From the NCBI GenBank assembly GCA_934617065.1, contig CAKTTY010000006.1, positions 48,384-112,383 of the forward strand: a stretch of 64,000 nt of DNA, written 5' to 3'. Shown here one piece after another: positions 26,350 to 35,980 of this stretch. Below the pieces are notes generated by a model that was not told the origin of the DNA, searched no databases, and saw only the letters and a list, made by a program, of their open reading frames with translations. A program made the translations under genes and the position numbers. Source of the DNA: an uncultured Eggerthellaceae bacterium. GTDB lineage: Bacteria; Actinomycetota; Coriobacteriia; Coriobacteriales; Eggerthellaceae. Position 1 is the stretch's first letter. Each line of letters starts with the position of its first letter.

Positions 26350-27759
26350 GAACGCAAGAACGCATGGGAGGGCTACAGCGCCGACCAGCTCGAAGAGCTC
26401 GACGGCTTGGCTTCCCGCTATATCGACTACATCTCTAACAACAAAACTGAGCGCCGTTGCTTTGCAGCCGCTGTTAAGCAGGCAGAAGCTGCGGGCTATG
26501 AATCGCTTGAGAATGTGGTTCGCGAGGGCCGCACGCTCGAAGTGGGCAGCAAGGTATGGGCTGGCGTGCATGGCAAGTCGCTCATTTTAGCTCACATCGG
26601 TACCGAGCCGCTCGAAGCGGGCCTGAACATCTTGGGCGCTCACATCGACAGCCCCCGTCTGGACTTGAAACAGAATCCGGTATACGAGAACAACGGATTC
26701 GCCTTCCTCGACACTCACTACTATGGCGGCATCAAACACTACCAGTGGGTAACGCTTCCCTTGGCATTGCATGGCGTGGTGGCCAAGACCGACGGCACCG
26801 TGGTTGATGTGAATGTGGGCGACGACGCCGGCGATCCAGTATTTTGTGTAACCGATCTTCTTCCCCATTTGGGCAATCAGCAAATGGCCAAGAAGGGCAG
26901 CGAAGTAGTTGAGGGCGAAAACCTCGATGTGCTTATTGGCAATCGCCCCCTGGTGGTCGAGCCTGCCGACGATGCCTCCGACGAGGAGAAAGCCGCCGCA
27001 AAGGAGCCGGTAAAGGCTTTCGCCCTTAAGCTGTTGGAAGAAAAGTACGGCATTACGGAAGAAGACTTCCTTTCCGCCGAAATCGAGGTAGTGCCCGCAG
27101 GTCGCGCCCGCGAATTGGGCTTCGACCGAAGCATGGTTATCGGCTATGGCCAGGACGACCGCGTGTGCGCCTACACCTCGCTCGAGGCTCAGCTCGCTAT
27201 CGAGACGCCGAAGAAAACCGCCGTTACCGTGCTGGTTGACAAGGAAGAAATCGGCAGCGTTGGCGCAACGGGCATGGGCTCCCTGTTCTTCGAGAACACC
27301 ATTGCAGAAATTGCCGCACTTACTGGATTGGAAAGCCCCTTGGCGCTGCGTCGCATTTTGGCTGCATCGCGTATGCTTTCCTCCGATGTGTCTGCCGGCT
27401 TTGATCCTGCGTATGCTTCGGTATTCGAAACGAAGAACGCTGCATATCTTGGCAAGGGCCTGGTGTTCAACAAGTACACGGGAGCGCGCGGAAAAAGCGG
27501 CTCCAACGATGCACGTGCCGAATACGTGGCATACGTACGCCGCGTGATGGACGACGCCGAGGTTTCCTTCCAGACCGCCGAACTCGGCAAGGTCGATGCG
27601 GGCGGCGGCGGAACCATCGCCTACATTCCCGCAAAGTACGGCATGGACGTCATCGATTCCGGCGTTGCGGTGCTTTCGATGCATGCTCCGTGGGAAGTTA
27701 CCTCCAAGGCCGATATCTTCGAGGCGTATCGCGGATACCGCGCCTTCCTCGAGGCCTAG
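26347..27759 (+). CDS. M18-family aminopeptidase
   Basis: 470 residues, cytoplasmic, zinc-dependent, removing N-terminal residues from peptides, with acidic residues preferred in characterised members. M18 motifs: GAHIDSPRLDLKQNP (first zinc His and Asp), DKEEIGSVGATGM (catalytic Glu pair), GFDPAYASVFE, NKYTGARGKSGSNDA and the C-terminal LSMHAPWEV (last zinc His). Length agrees with bacterial M18 enzymes. The start is TTG (see the ribosome-binding site). Transcribed alone; the terminator at 27922 follows after about 160 bases. Confidence 0.95.
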   Translation: MERKNAWEGYSADQLEELDGLASRYIDYISNNKTERRCFAAAVKQAEAAGYESLENVVREGRTLEVGSKVWAGVHGKSLILAHIGTEPLEAGLNILGAHIDSPRLDLKQNPVYENNGFAFLDTHYYGGIKHYQWVTLPLALHGVVAKTDGTVVDVNVGDDAGDPVFCVTDLLPHLGNQQMAKKGSEVVEGENLDVLIGNRPLVVEPADDASDEEKAAAKEPVKAFALKLLEEKYGITEEDFLSAEIEVVPAGRARELGFDRSMVIGYGQDDRVCAYTSLEAQLAIETPKKTAVTVLVDKEEIGSVGATGMGSLFFENTIAEIAALTGLESPLALRRILAASRMLSSDVSAGFDPAYASVFETKNAAYLGKGLVFNKYTGARGKSGSNDARAEYVAYVRRVMDDAEVSFQTAELGKVDAGGGGTIAYIPAKYGMDVIDSGVAVLSMHAPWEVTSKADIFEAYRGYRAFLEA

Positions 27760-27921
27760 AGCGGAAATGGGAAACATTCTCTTGCAGGGCGTTCTGGCAC
27801 AGAATTATGGGGCGATTTCGGCACCGAAGCGTGAGATTCAAAGGGGCTGAGTTTTCATCCGGTTGAAGCGCTCGAAAGCGAGCCATAAATCCTTTGATTT
27901 TCAGCATTTACGTGTGCACCA

Positions 27922-27962
27922 AGTGACAAAAAGGAGCCTCGCTCCTTTTTGTCACTTTTTTG
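27922..27962 (+). terminator. Strong rho-independent terminator
   Basis: Perfect 15-bp arms (27922-27936 and 27942-27956) with a CCTCG loop and a run of T residues. It separates the aminopeptidase from guaB. Confidence 0.92.
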
Positions 27963-27975
27963 TCGCGCACGTGTC

Positions 27976-27981
27976 TATAAT
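27976..27981 (+). promoter_or_regulatory. -10 element of guaB
   Basis: Consensus TATAAT, 90 bases upstream of the start. No good -35 is spaced correctly (TTGTCA at 27949 is 21 bases away and lies in the terminator stem). Confidence 0.5.
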
Positions 27982-28071
27982 GAATTAACCTCGCGGAAAC
28001 CCTCCGGGTACGAAAGGGAACCGGCAAGGAGCGGGGGATCGGAAAATGAGACTCAATTCAAGGAGCGCTAC

Positions 28072-29589
28072 ATGGCACATTATTTCGACGAACCCTCTCG
28101 TACTTTTAATGAGTACCTGCTTGTACCGGGTTACTCTTCTTCGGAGTGCATCCCCGAAAAGGTTGACCTTTCCACTCCGCTTGTACGATACAAGAAGGGT
28201 GAAGAGCCTGCTCTGAAGCTTTCTATCCCCATGGTTTCTGCAATCATGCAGGCCGTTTCCGACGATGGCATGGCTGTAGCTTTGGCTCAGCAGGGTGGCG
28301 TTTCTTTCATCTACGGTTCTCAGTCCATCGAAGACCAGGCCGCAATGGTTCGCCGCGTAAAGGACCACAAGGCTGGTTTCGTACGCAGCGATTCCAACCT
28401 CACCCCCAACGCAACGCTTCGCGATGTTGTTGCGCTGAAGGAAAAGAGCGGTCACACCACCATGCCCGTTACCGAAAACGGTCAGGGCCAGGGCAAGCTG
28501 CTGGGCATCGTTACCGGCCGTGACTATCGCCTTTCCCGCATGGACCTCGATACGCCTGTATCTGAGTTCATGACCCCCCGCGAAAAGCTCATCGTAGGCA
28601 CCGCAAGCACCACGCTGAAGGAAGCCAACGACATTATTTGGGACAACAAGCTGAACTCGTTGCCCATTGTTGACGACAACGATAACCTTATGTACATGGT
28701 ATTCCGTAAGGACTATGAGCAGCACAAGTCCAACCCGCACGAACTGCTCGACGCTCACAAGCGTTACATCGTTGGTGCTGGCATCAACACGCGCGATTTC
28801 GCAGAGCGCGTTCCTGCTCTGATCGAGGCTGGCGCAGACGTTCTGTGCATCGACTCTTCTGAAGGTTTCTCCGAGTGGCAGTCCCGCACCATCGCATGGA
28901 TCCGCGCTCACTACGGCGACTCCGTAAAGGTTGGCGCTGGTAACGTAGTAGACACCGAGGGCTTCCGCTTCCTGGCTGAAGCTGGCGCTGACTTCATCAA
29001 GGTTGGCATCGGCGGCGGTTCCATCTGCATTACGCGTGAAACCAAGGGCATCGGCCGTGGCCAGGCAACTGCGCTTATCGAGGTTGCAAAGGCTCGTGAT
29101 GAATACTTCCGCGAAACGGGCGTATACGTTCCCGTTTGCTCCGACGGCGGTACGGTATACGACCATCACATTACCTTGGCACTTGCCATGGGCGCCGACT
29201 TCATCATGCTGGGCCGCTACTTCGCTCGTTTCGACGAGGCTCCCAACAACAAGGTTGTGGTAAACGGCCAGCATATGAAGGAATACTGGGGCGAGGGTTC
29301 CAGCCGTGCACGCAACTGGCAGCGCTACGACTTGGGCGGCAACAAGAAGGGCATGACCTTCGAGGAGGGCGTAGACTCCTACGTTCCCTACGCTGGCCCC
29401 TTGAAGGACAACGTGGATCTTACGCTTTCCAAGGTTCGTTCCACCATGTGCAACTGCGGCGCGCTCACCATCCCTGAGCTGCAGGACAAGGCAAAGCTTA
29501 CGGTTATCAGCTCCACTTCCATCGTTGAGGGCGGCGCACACGACGTTCTGCTGAAGGACAAGACTCCTTTCGTTAGCAACACGCGCTAG
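28072..29589 (+). CDS. guaB: IMP dehydrogenase, Tritrichomonas foetus-like type
   Basis: 505 residues; NAD-dependent oxidation of IMP to XMP, the committed step of guanine nucleotide synthesis. A (beta/alpha)8 barrel is interrupted by two CBS domains (about residues 100-220). The catalytic loop [19 protein letters not shown] places the nucleophile at Cys319, and the flap [11 protein letters not shown] gives Arg418-Tyr419. Both the numbering and the loop sequences coincide with the protist T. foetus enzyme (about 503 residues, Cys319, Arg418/Tyr419), rather than with the more common bacterial GPGSICTTR form. ATG 28072 was chosen for the AAGGAG site and because [17 protein letters not shown] aligns with the T. 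foetus start. Codons resemble those of highly expressed genes. A terminator follows. Confidence 0.96.
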   Translation: MAHYFDEPSRTFNEYLLVPGYSSSECIPEKVDLSTPLVRYKKGEEPALKLSIPMVSAIMQAVSDDGMAVALAQQGGVSFIYGSQSIEDQAAMVRRVKDHKAGFVRSDSNLTPNATLRDVVALKEKSGHTTMPVTENGQGQGKLLGIVTGRDYRLSRMDLDTPVSEFMTPREKLIVGTASTTLKEANDIIWDNKLNSLPIVDDNDNLMYMVFRKDYEQHKSNPHELLDAHKRYIVGAGINTRDFAERVPALIEAGADVLCIDSSEGFSEWQSRTIAWIRAHYGDSVKVGAGNVVDTEGFRFLAEAGADFIKVGIGGGSICITRETKGIGRGQATALIEVAKARDEYFRETGVYVPVCSDGGTVYDHHITLALAMGADFIMLGRYFARFDEAPNNKVVVNGQHMKEYWGEGSSRARNWQRYDLGGNKKGMTFEEGVDSYVPYAGPLKDNVDLTLSKVRSTMCNCGALTIPELQDKAKLTVISSTSIVEGGAHDVLLKDKTPFVSNTR

Positions 29590-29647
29590 AGTTTATACGG
29601 CGCCGTCGAAAACGTTTCGTTTGGCTTACCATTTACGGCTCTTCATA

Positions 29648-29691
29648 AAATCTCCCCGTTTCGCCCTGTGCGAATCGGGGAGATTTTTTAT
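29648..29691 (+). terminator. Rho-independent terminator of guaB
   Basis: 11-bp arms AAATCTCCCCG/CGGGGAGATTT (29648-29658, 29676-29686) followed by a T-run. Confidence 0.88.
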
Positions 29692-29789
29692 ATTTGAACT
29701 GGTATAACGGCGTTCACAGGTAAAACGTGTTCCAATCCGAGAAAGCGGACGATTAGGTCAAAACTGACGGGTACGTTAAACTTCTTGCT

Positions 29790-30908
29790 ATGGCTACACG
29801 AGTACATAAAGCGCTTACCGCAGTTCCTGTTAGCTTGGCACTGGCTCTTTCTATGGCCCTGCCGGCAGCTGGCGCTGTGAGTGAAGCACACGCAGACGAG
29901 CTTTCCGACGCCCGGGCAATGCTGTCCCAGGCTTCGGCTGAGCTTGATTCCCTTAATAAAGAATATGATGCCCTGCAGGCACAGCTGAGTGGTCTTGATT
30001 CGCAAATCAGCGAAACCACCCAGAAGGTGCAGGATGCTCAGCAGAAGATGCTTGAGGGCCGCGAAACGCTTTCCGACAGCATTCTTTCTCAGTACAAGGG
30101 GGATGGCTCCCTTTCGCTGGTGAACATCGTCCTTTCTTCGGAAGATATTTCAGAGTTCACGAAGAACCTGACGTACTACTCTTCCATTCAGGAAGACCAG
30201 GCGCAGAAGGTTGCCGAACAAGAGCAGCTGCGCGACACGTTTTCTTCGGCTCTCAGCGAGCTTGACGCCCAGCGCGACGAGCAGCAGAAGCTGATCGAAG
30301 AGGCCGAGCAGAAGAAGAGCCAGGCTGAAAAGGTGGTCTCTGACGCTTCCGCTAAGGTTTCTTCCATCAAGGAAGAACAGGCCCAGGCCCAGCTGGCAGC
30401 CTTGCAGGCGCAGGCAGCGGAAATGCAGAAGAAGGAAGATGCCAAGCAGCAAGCCTCTTCAAACGCATCGCAGCCCAATTCCAATTGGAACACCAACACC
30501 GACCGTAACCAGTCGGCCAATACCAATTCCAGTTCTTCCAGCAACAATTCTTCGAATTCCAATTCTGGCAGCGTAAGCGCTGGTTGGAGGACGGGCGCCG
30601 CTTCCGCTTATGGTGGCAGCAGCGATGCAAGCACTCCTAACCCAGGCACCACGGCAACGGGTGCGGTATGCAATGATTCTTCCATGGGCGTTGCTGTTCC
30701 CATGTCCTGGCCGAATTACCGCTCGTACCTTGGGCGCGCTGTCGAAATCAAATATGGTGGCAAGACAGTAATCGCTACCGTCAACGACTGCGGTAACATG
30801 GGTGGCGGTTCGCGCGCGCTCGACCTGCAGCCGGGTGTCTTCAAGGCATTCGGATTCAGCACCTGCCAAGCCTGGGGCGTCCGCACCGTAAGCTACCGCT
30901 TCCTATAA
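29790..30908 (+). CDS. Secreted coiled-coil protein with C-terminal double-psi beta-barrel (RlpA-like) domain
   Basis: 372 residues. Signal peptide 1-38 (LALALSMALPAAGAVSEAHA-D). Residues 40 to about 210 form a long PcsB/FtsEX-activator-like coiled coil (heptads of Leu, Gln, Glu, Lys; VLSSEDISEFTKNLTYYSSI is typical of the turn region). A Ser/Asn-rich linker follows. The last 100 residues hold a double-psi barrel: TATGAVCNDSSMGVAVP, GRAVEIKYGGKTVIATVNDCG and ALDLQPGVFKAFGF, with the two Asp residues used by RlpA and 3D-domain enzymes. Many PcsB-type proteins end in CHAP or NlpC domains, so the RlpA-like barrel is a variation. Likely acts on peptidoglycan at division. No Shine-Dalgarno; TAAACT (29777-29782) seven bases before the ATG suggests a leaderless mRNA. 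Confidence 0.85.
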   Translation: MATRVHKALTAVPVSLALALSMALPAAGAVSEAHADELSDARAMLSQASAELDSLNKEYDALQAQLSGLDSQISETTQKVQDAQQKMLEGRETLSDSILSQYKGDGSLSLVNIVLSSEDISEFTKNLTYYSSIQEDQAQKVAEQEQLRDTFSSALSELDAQRDEQQKLIEEAEQKKSQAEKVVSDASAKVSSIKEEQAQAQLAALQAQAAEMQKKEDAKQQASSNASQPNSNWNTNTDRNQSANTNSSSSSNNSSNSNSGSVSAGWRTGAASAYGGSSDASTPNPGTTATGAVCNDSSMGVAVPMSWPNYRSYLGRAVEIKYGGKTVIATVNDCGNMGGGSRALDLQPGVFKAFGFSTCQAWGVRTVSYRFL

Positions 30909-30911
30909 GTG

Positions 30912-31163
30912 GAAACATAGGGACAAGTATCATTTTCCTACTTACGCTATAAAGCAAAAACAGGGCCTCGTTTGCGAATTCCGTCGCAGGCGAGGCCCTT
31001 TTCGTTGGGCGCATGGAGGCTCAGGCGCCAGGCTCCTGTCTGGTTCAGGTATCGGATTTCCACCTGGCAGGCCAAGTTGCGCCTGCGATGCAGCTAGCAA
31101 GCGAGGCTCGGCGCTAGCTGCTATGACGCAAAGTGGGAATCTGGTACCTGTCCCTATATTCCC
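30912..31163. repeat. Palindromic element with ATAGGGACA ends and internal terminator, copy 2
   Basis: The left 110 bases align along their whole length with 9820-9915 (ACATAGGGACAAGT, CATTTTCCTACTTA, hairpin, GTTGGGCG). The hairpin GGGCCTCG/CGAGGCCC (30963-30970, 30991-30998) with TTTTCG should terminate the preceding gene. The matching inverted end (GTACCTGTCCCTATATTCCC) is displaced to about 31143-31163, about 130 bases further than in copy 1, so extra sequence separates the ends. Confidence 0.75.
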
Positions 31164-31216
31164 GCAACCGCTTAGGGGAAATTGTGCGTGGAAACACAGG
31201 CGCAACGCCAACACGA

Positions 31217-31222
31217 TATAAT
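31217..31222 (+). promoter_or_regulatory. -10 element of leuS
   Basis: Consensus TATAAT, 92 bases upstream of the leuS ATG; no clear -35. The leader shows neither the T-box AGGGUGG-type bulge nor a leucine-rich leader peptide. Confidence 0.45.
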
Positions 31223-31314
31223 GTCAAACCGTATGTATATTCAGCGCTCGAAGGTTCGTCTGTTTGGGCCAACGGGCTCTGCGCGCATGAAGTATCGGAA
31301 AAGGATTTTGCCTC

Positions 31315-33873
31315 ATGAAAGAATACAATCCTCACGAGATTGAACCTCGTTGGCAAAAGGTGTGGGCCGAAACGGGCGCACATAAGGCAACGGAGGATAC
31401 CAGCAAGCCGAAGCGCTATGTGCTCGAGATGTTCCCGTACCCTTCGGGCGACATTCACATGGGCCACGTTCGCAATTACACCATCGGCGACGTAACGGCT
31501 CGCTATTACGCTATGCGCGGTTATGACGTGCTGCATCCAATGGGCTGGGACGCGTTTGGCCTGCCTGCAGAAAACGCCGCCATCAAGCACAACTCCCATC
31601 CCGCTAAGTGGACGTACGCCAACATCGAAACGCAGAAGGCCAGCTTCAAGCGCATGGGCTTTTCCTATGACTGGGATCGCACCGTTGTTGCCTGCGACCC
31701 TGAGTACTATCGCTGGGGTCAGTGGATCTTCCTGCAGATGTACAAGCGCGGTTTGGTAGAGCGCCGCAACAGCCCTGTTAACTGGTGCCCTAACTGCAAA
31801 ACAGTTTTGGCAAACGAGCAGGTAACCGAAGGCGAATGCTGGCGCTGCCATGGCGCTGTTGAAAAGCGCGATCTTACCCAGTGGTACTACAAGATCACCG
31901 ATTACGCCCAGGAATTGCTGGACGATCTTGACCAGCTGGAAGGCTGGCCTGAGCCCGTTAAACAGATGCAGGCAAACTGGATCGGTCGCTCCGAAGGTGC
32001 CGAAGTTGATTTTGAGCTGATTCCCGCTGAGGGCAAGGACGACGGCCAGACCATCACGGTATTCACCACGCGCCCCGACACCCTGTTTGGCTGCAGCTTC
32101 TTCTTGCTGGCTCCCGAAAGCCCGCTGGTCCACGACCTGGTGTGCGGTACTGAATACGAAGCCGAGGTTATGGCCTTGGTTGAGGGTGCTGCCAAGGTAA
32201 GTGCCGTGGAGCGCGCCCAGGGCGACCGCGAAAAGCATGGCGCCTTCACTGGCCGTTACGTTATCAACCCCGTTAACGGCGAAAAGGTTCCTGTATGGGT
32301 TGCCGACTACATCGTTGCCGATTACGGCACTGGTGCCGTAATGGCTGTTCCCTGCGGCGACCAGCGTGACTTCGAGTTTGCTCGCAAGTACGACCTGCCC
32401 ATCATCCCCATTATCTTGGGCGAAGACGATCCGCTGTATCCAGAGCTCAACGGCGTGCAGGAACGCAAGGTTACCACCGTCGATTGGGAAAAGCCCTACG
32501 AGGCTGAGGGCGTGTTGGTTCAGTCCGGCAAGTACACCGGTATGGTGGGCGGCAAGCATTCTCCTGCTGTTGACGCCATCATCGGCGACCTGGAAGCTCA
32601 GGGCAAGGGCAAGAAGTCGGTTCAGTTCCGTTTGCGCGACTGGCTTATTTCTCGTCAGCGCTATTGGGGCAATCCTATTCCGATTGTTTACTGCGACGAC
32701 TGCGGCATTGTGCCCGTTCCCGAGGATCAGCTGCCCGTTACGCTGCCCAAGGACATCGATTTGGCCGCCGGCGAAACGCTTGCAACGCATGAGCAGTTCG
32801 CTCAGTGCACCTGCCCGAAGTGCGGTAAGCCCGCGCGTCGTGAAACCGACACCATGGACACTTTTACGTGTTCTAGCTGGTATTACATGCGTTATACCGA
32901 TCCGCACAACACCGAGCTGCCTTTCTCTTCCGACCGCGTAAACCGCTGGATGCCGGTCGACCAGTATATTGGCGGTATCGAGCACGCCATTCTGCATCTG
33001 TTGTACAGTCGCTTCTTCACGAAGGTGCTGCGTGACATGGGCATGCTCGACTTTGACGAGCCTTTCACGAACTTGCTGTGCCAGGGCATGGTGCTCGACG
33101 AAAACGGCGAGGTAATGTCTAAGTCGAAGGGCAACGTTATCAGCCCCGAAGACATGATCGCCGGATATGGCGCCGACGCAGTACGTGCTTACATCTTGTT
33201 CATGGCTCCGCCCGATAAGGAGCTGCAGTGGAATGAAGACGGCCTGGCGGGCATGTACAAGTTCCTGAATCGTGCTTGGCGCATGGTGAACGATCTTGCA
33301 GGGAAGGCCGGGGAGGAAACCTCCTTCCAGGCTGGCGCAAAGGCGGAAGAGGCAAAGAAGGCCCATGATGAGCTTCTGCGCGAACGCCATCGCGTGGTTG
33401 GCAAGGTTATCGACGACTTCGCTCGCAACAATTTCAACACGGCTATTGCGGCCATTATGGAATTGGTAAACGCTACGGGCGATTACCTGCGTAAGAACTC
33501 CGCCGAGGATCGTGCTGCCAATGTCGAGCTCGCCGCCTTCGATAAGGAAATTGCCGAGGTTATCGTGAAGCTGCTGGCTCCGATGGCTCCCCATTGGGCC
33601 GAAGAGCTGTGGCAGGATGTCCTGGGCAACGAAACTTCCGTGCACAAGGAAGCCTGGCCCGAGTTCGACCCGAATGCCGCTAAGGCTTCCGAGGTTGAGC
33701 TGGCAGTGCAGGTTAACGGCAAGGTGAAAGCCAAGATCACCGTTGCTGCTGATGCTGCGGAAGATGCCATTCGCGAAACGGCTTTGGAGGCTATCGCCGA
33801 TGCAACCGCGGGCAAGGATATTAAGAAAGTCATTGTTATCCCGGGCCGTTTGGTCAATGTGGTAGCTAAATAG
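31315..33873 (+). CDS. leuS: Leucyl-tRNA synthetase
   Basis: 852-residue class I aminoacyl-tRNA synthetase, usual bacterial length. Signatures are HMGH (48-51) for ATP binding, the CP1 editing domain with the T-rich TTRPDTLFG block, a zinc-ribbon-like [15 protein letters not shown] ... CWRCHG, and VMSKSKG (600-606) as the KMSKS loop. The C-terminal anticodon and tRNA-binding domain ([16 protein letters not shown]) is complete. ATG 31315 follows AAAAGGA. Single-gene transcription unit with a clear terminator. Confidence 0.98.
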   Translation: MKEYNPHEIEPRWQKVWAETGAHKATEDTSKPKRYVLEMFPYPSGDIHMGHVRNYTIGDVTARYYAMRGYDVLHPMGWDAFGLPAENAAIKHNSHPAKWTYANIETQKASFKRMGFSYDWDRTVVACDPEYYRWGQWIFLQMYKRGLVERRNSPVNWCPNCKTVLANEQVTEGECWRCHGAVEKRDLTQWYYKITDYAQELLDDLDQLEGWPEPVKQMQANWIGRSEGAEVDFELIPAEGKDDGQTITVFTTRPDTLFGCSFFLLAPESPLVHDLVCGTEYEAEVMALVEGAAKVSAVERAQGDREKHGAFTGRYVINPVNGEKVPVWVADYIVADYGTGAVMAVPCGDQRDFEFARKYDLPIIPIILGEDDPLYPELNGVQERKVTTVDWEKPYEAEGVLVQSGKYTGMVGGKHSPAVDAIIGDLEAQGKGKKSVQFRLRDWLISRQRYWGNPIPIVYCDDCGIVPVPEDQLPVTLPKDIDLAAGETLATHEQFAQCTCPKCGKPARRETDTMDTFTCSSWYYMRYTDPHNTELPFSSDRVNRWMPVDQYIGGIEHAILHLLYSRFFTKVLRDMGMLDFDEPFTNLLCQGMVLDENGEVMSKSKGNVISPEDMIAGYGADAVRAYILFMAPPDKELQWNEDGLAGMYKFLNRAWRMVNDLAGKAGEETSFQAGAKAEEAKKAHDELLRERHRVVGKVIDDFARNNFNTAIAAIMELVNATGDYLRKNSAEDRAANVELAAFDKEIAEVIVKLLAPMAPHWAEELWQDVLGNETSVHKEAWPEFDPNAAKASEVELAVQVNGKVKAKITVAADAAEDAIRETALEAIADATAGKDIKKVIVIPGRLVNVVAK

Positions 33874-33890
33874 CTGGAATACGCTTCTGG

Positions 33891-33928
33891 AAGGACCCGA
33901 TCTGCTAAGCAGGTCGGGTCCTTTGCTT
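33891..33928 (+). terminator. Rho-independent terminator of leuS
   Basis: 16-bp arms with one mismatch (33891-33906, 33908-33923) and a T-rich tail CTTTGCTTT. Confidence 0.85.
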
Positions 33929-34045
33929 TATGGCGCATGCTGTTTTTGCTCGGTGCGCCAAGCGGGTGCAGACAAAGGCTCCAGATGAAGGGCCCTGGCG
34001 AAGCATGGCGAGAAACGAACATTCTGTACTTTTGCGCAGCTAAGG

Positions 34046-34089
34046 GAGCCTTTCTGATGGTATTCCGCCAGAAAGGTCTCTTTTGTTCT
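34046..34089 (+). terminator. Orphan terminator-like hairpin
   Basis: GAGCCTTTCTGATGG/CGCCAGAAAGGTCTC (34046-34060, 34066-34080) followed by TTTTGTT. No gene ends directly upstream: the leuS terminator is 120 bases earlier. The intergenic stretch 33929-34294 otherwise shows nothing recognisable. Confidence 0.5.
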
Positions 34090-34294
34090 GCCTGAGGGCC
34101 CATAACGTGTCAGCCTTGCCATTCTCGTGCTCCGTTTTGCGGGGTCCATGCCCGCATCATCAAGAGCGTGGTCCTGTTGTGCCCCATTCTTTCGCGCGGT
34201 GAGAGGGGCGGAGGGGTAGGGGCTGTACGAACAAAACGCGCGGACAACGTGGAGGTTCCGAAACTCTTACGTGCGTTTGCTATGATCGATGCCT

Positions 34295-35005
34295 ATGGGA
34301 ACTAAACGTAAAAAAGGATGCCTCCGCCGTCTAATCGAAGCCGTTATCGGCTTCGTGCTGTTTGTTGCGCTTGTGGTGGTGGGTGTTCCTCTGGGGATTA
34401 ATGCTTGGGTTTGTGCAAGTACGCGCCCTGCCTTTGAATCTCAAGCTCAGGCTGCCGCTAATGCGGATGCCTTCGAAGCCGATGCCATTGTGGTGTTGGG
34501 TGCTGGTATCAACTGGGACGGCAGCCCCTCGGCTGTTCTGAAAGATCGCCTTGACGTGGCTGACAACCTATACAACGCCGGGGTTGCCCCGAAGATCATC
34601 ATGAGCGGCGACAACAGCGATTCTTCGTACAACGAGGTCATGGCTATGGCGAAGTACGCAAAGGCCAACGGCATTCCTGCCGAAGATATCTTCTGCGATC
34701 ATGCGGGTCTTTCCACATACGACAGCATGTACCGCTTGAAGAATGTGTTCAACGTGCAGCGCTGCGTTATCGTCACGCAGGAGTACCATTTGTATCGTGC
34801 TGTGTACGATGCACGCGGTTTCGGCATCGACGCACGTGGTGTTGCAAGCGATCTGAGCGATTACTCCAATAAGGATTCCTACGAGCAACGGGAATTCTTT
34901 GCGCGCATCAAAGATTTCTTCGGCATCATCACCAAGATGGAGCCGCAAACGAAAAGCGAGCCGGTTTCCCTCAATCAATCGGGGACCGTTACCCAATGGT
35001 GGTAG
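34295..35005 (+). CDS. DUF218 (SanA/YdcF-like) membrane protein
   Basis: 236 residues. A basic N-terminus (TKRKKGCLRR) and one membrane helix (IGFVLFVALVVVGVPLGI) precede a DUF218 domain: ADAIVVLGAGINWDG, LKDRLDVADNLYNAGVAPKIIMSGD, EVMAMAKYAKANGIPAEDIFCD and VTQEYHLYRAVYDARGFG. SanA-type proteins affect envelope barrier function; biochemistry is unsettled. There is no Shine-Dalgarno. TATGAT at 34281-34286 lies 8 bases before ATG 34295, suggesting a leaderless transcript; ATG 34289 is an alternative. The dehydrogenase gene begins 12 bases after the stop, so the two are an operon. Confidence 0.88.
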   Translation: MGTKRKKGCLRRLIEAVIGFVLFVALVVVGVPLGINAWVCASTRPAFESQAQAAANADAFEADAIVVLGAGINWDGSPSAVLKDRLDVADNLYNAGVAPKIIMSGDNSDSSYNEVMAMAKYAKANGIPAEDIFCDHAGLSTYDSMYRLKNVFNVQRCVIVTQEYHLYRAVYDARGFGIDARGVASDLSDYSNKDSYEQREFFARIKDFFGIITKMEPQTKSEPVSLNQSGTVTQWW

Positions 35006-35017
35006 AAAGGGGTAGCA

Positions 35018-35980
35018 ATGCCGAAAATCGTTATTGTTGACACCGACTTCGAAAACAATGATTTCGAAGTGCGTATGGCGAAGGACGCAGGCGTTGACAT
35101 TGCCCTGTTCAACGAGCGCGAACCCGAAGCCATTATTCGCAATGCCTCCGATGCCGACGGCGTGGTTACTTCCTATGGCGAGTTCCCGCCCGAGGTGTTT
35201 GAGGCGCTTCCGAATTTGCGCGTGGTAAGCCGAACGGGCATTGGGTATGACAGCATCGACGTGCCTGCGGCAACGAAGAACGGTACTGCTGTCTGCGTAG
35301 TGCCTGGTTACGGTACTGAAGTGGTGTCCGACCACGCTATTACGCTGGCGCTTTGCGTGCTGCGTCGCTTAAACGAAACCGATGCGGATATGCGCGCCGG
35401 TATTTGGGACTATACGCGCCATCGTCCTTATGGCCAGGTGTTCGGCCGCGTGTTCGGCGTGGTGGGTATGGGCGAAATCGGTCGTGCTATTGCCCGTAAG
35501 GCTTCTGGACTGGGCTTTAAGGTGGTGTGCTGTTCGCGTTCCCTTACGCCGGGTCGCCGCACGCCCGAAGGCTACGACATCCTGGAGTACGAAGAGCTGC
35601 TGAAGTGTGCCGATGTGGTCAGCTTCCATACGGCTCTCACCCCTGACACCCATCATCTGCTTGATGCACGCCGCATATCGCTTATGAAGGATAGCGCGGT
35701 GGTGGTGAACACTTCGCGCGGTGCGGTTGTCGATACCCTTGCCTTGGCCGAAGCGCTTGAGGAGGGCAAGCTGTGGGGTGCAGGCATCGATGTGTTCGAA
35801 GGCGAGCCAGTCGATCCTGGTCATCCGCTGATGAGGGCCCCTCATACGGTGCTCAGCCCGCATGTGGCGTATTGGTCTGAGGAATCGGGCATTGAACTGC
35901 GCACGCGCGCCATGCAGGCTGCTATCGATGTGGTTACGGGTGTGCGCCCGAAGGACTGCCTGAATCCTGAGGTCTTGTAA
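35018..35980 (+). CDS. D-isomer-specific 2-hydroxyacid dehydrogenase
   Basis: 320-residue NAD(P)-dependent dehydrogenase of the phosphoglycerate/hydroxypyruvate/D-lactate group. The Rossmann motif is VVGMGEIGRAIARKASG, and the catalytic triad is Arg234 (NTSRGA), Glu263 (FEGEP) and His282 (SPHVAYWS). The length excludes the ACT-domain type of SerA. The substrate cannot be deduced. AAAGGGG precedes ATG 35018. It is the second gene of an operon with the DUF218 gene. Confidence 0.93.
   Translation: MPKIVIVDTDFENNDFEVRMAKDAGVDIALFNEREPEAIIRNASDADGVVTSYGEFPPEVFEALPNLRVVSRTGIGYDSIDVPAATKNGTAVCVVPGYGTEVVSDHAITLALCVLRRLNETDADMRAGIWDYTRHRPYGQVFGRVFGVVGMGEIGRAIARKASGLGFKVVCCSRSLTPGRRTPEGYDILEYEELLKCADVVSFHTALTPDTHHLLDARRISLMKDSAVVVNTSRGAVVDTLALAEALEEGKLWGAGIDVFEGEPVDPGHPLMRAPHTVLSPHVAYWSEESGIELRTRAMQAAIDVVTGVRPKDCLNPEVL

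Noticed and set aside
27988..28071. Purine-type riboswitch before guaB
   Set aside because: The leader is about 85 nt, with no recognisable purine aptamer core and no terminator or sequestering hairpin.
27985..29541. 518-codon open frame antisense to guaB
   Set aside because: Mirror of a highly biased coding sequence; no start signal or family resemblance.
31164..31314. T-box riboswitch or leader peptide for leuS
   Set aside because: No T-box consensus, specifier loop or Leu-codon run is present in the 92-base leader.
31114..33645. 843-codon open frame on the minus strand opposite leuS
   Set aside because: Antisense shadow: leuS is unmistakable over the same bases, and the opposite frame has no recognisable motif or ribosome-binding site.
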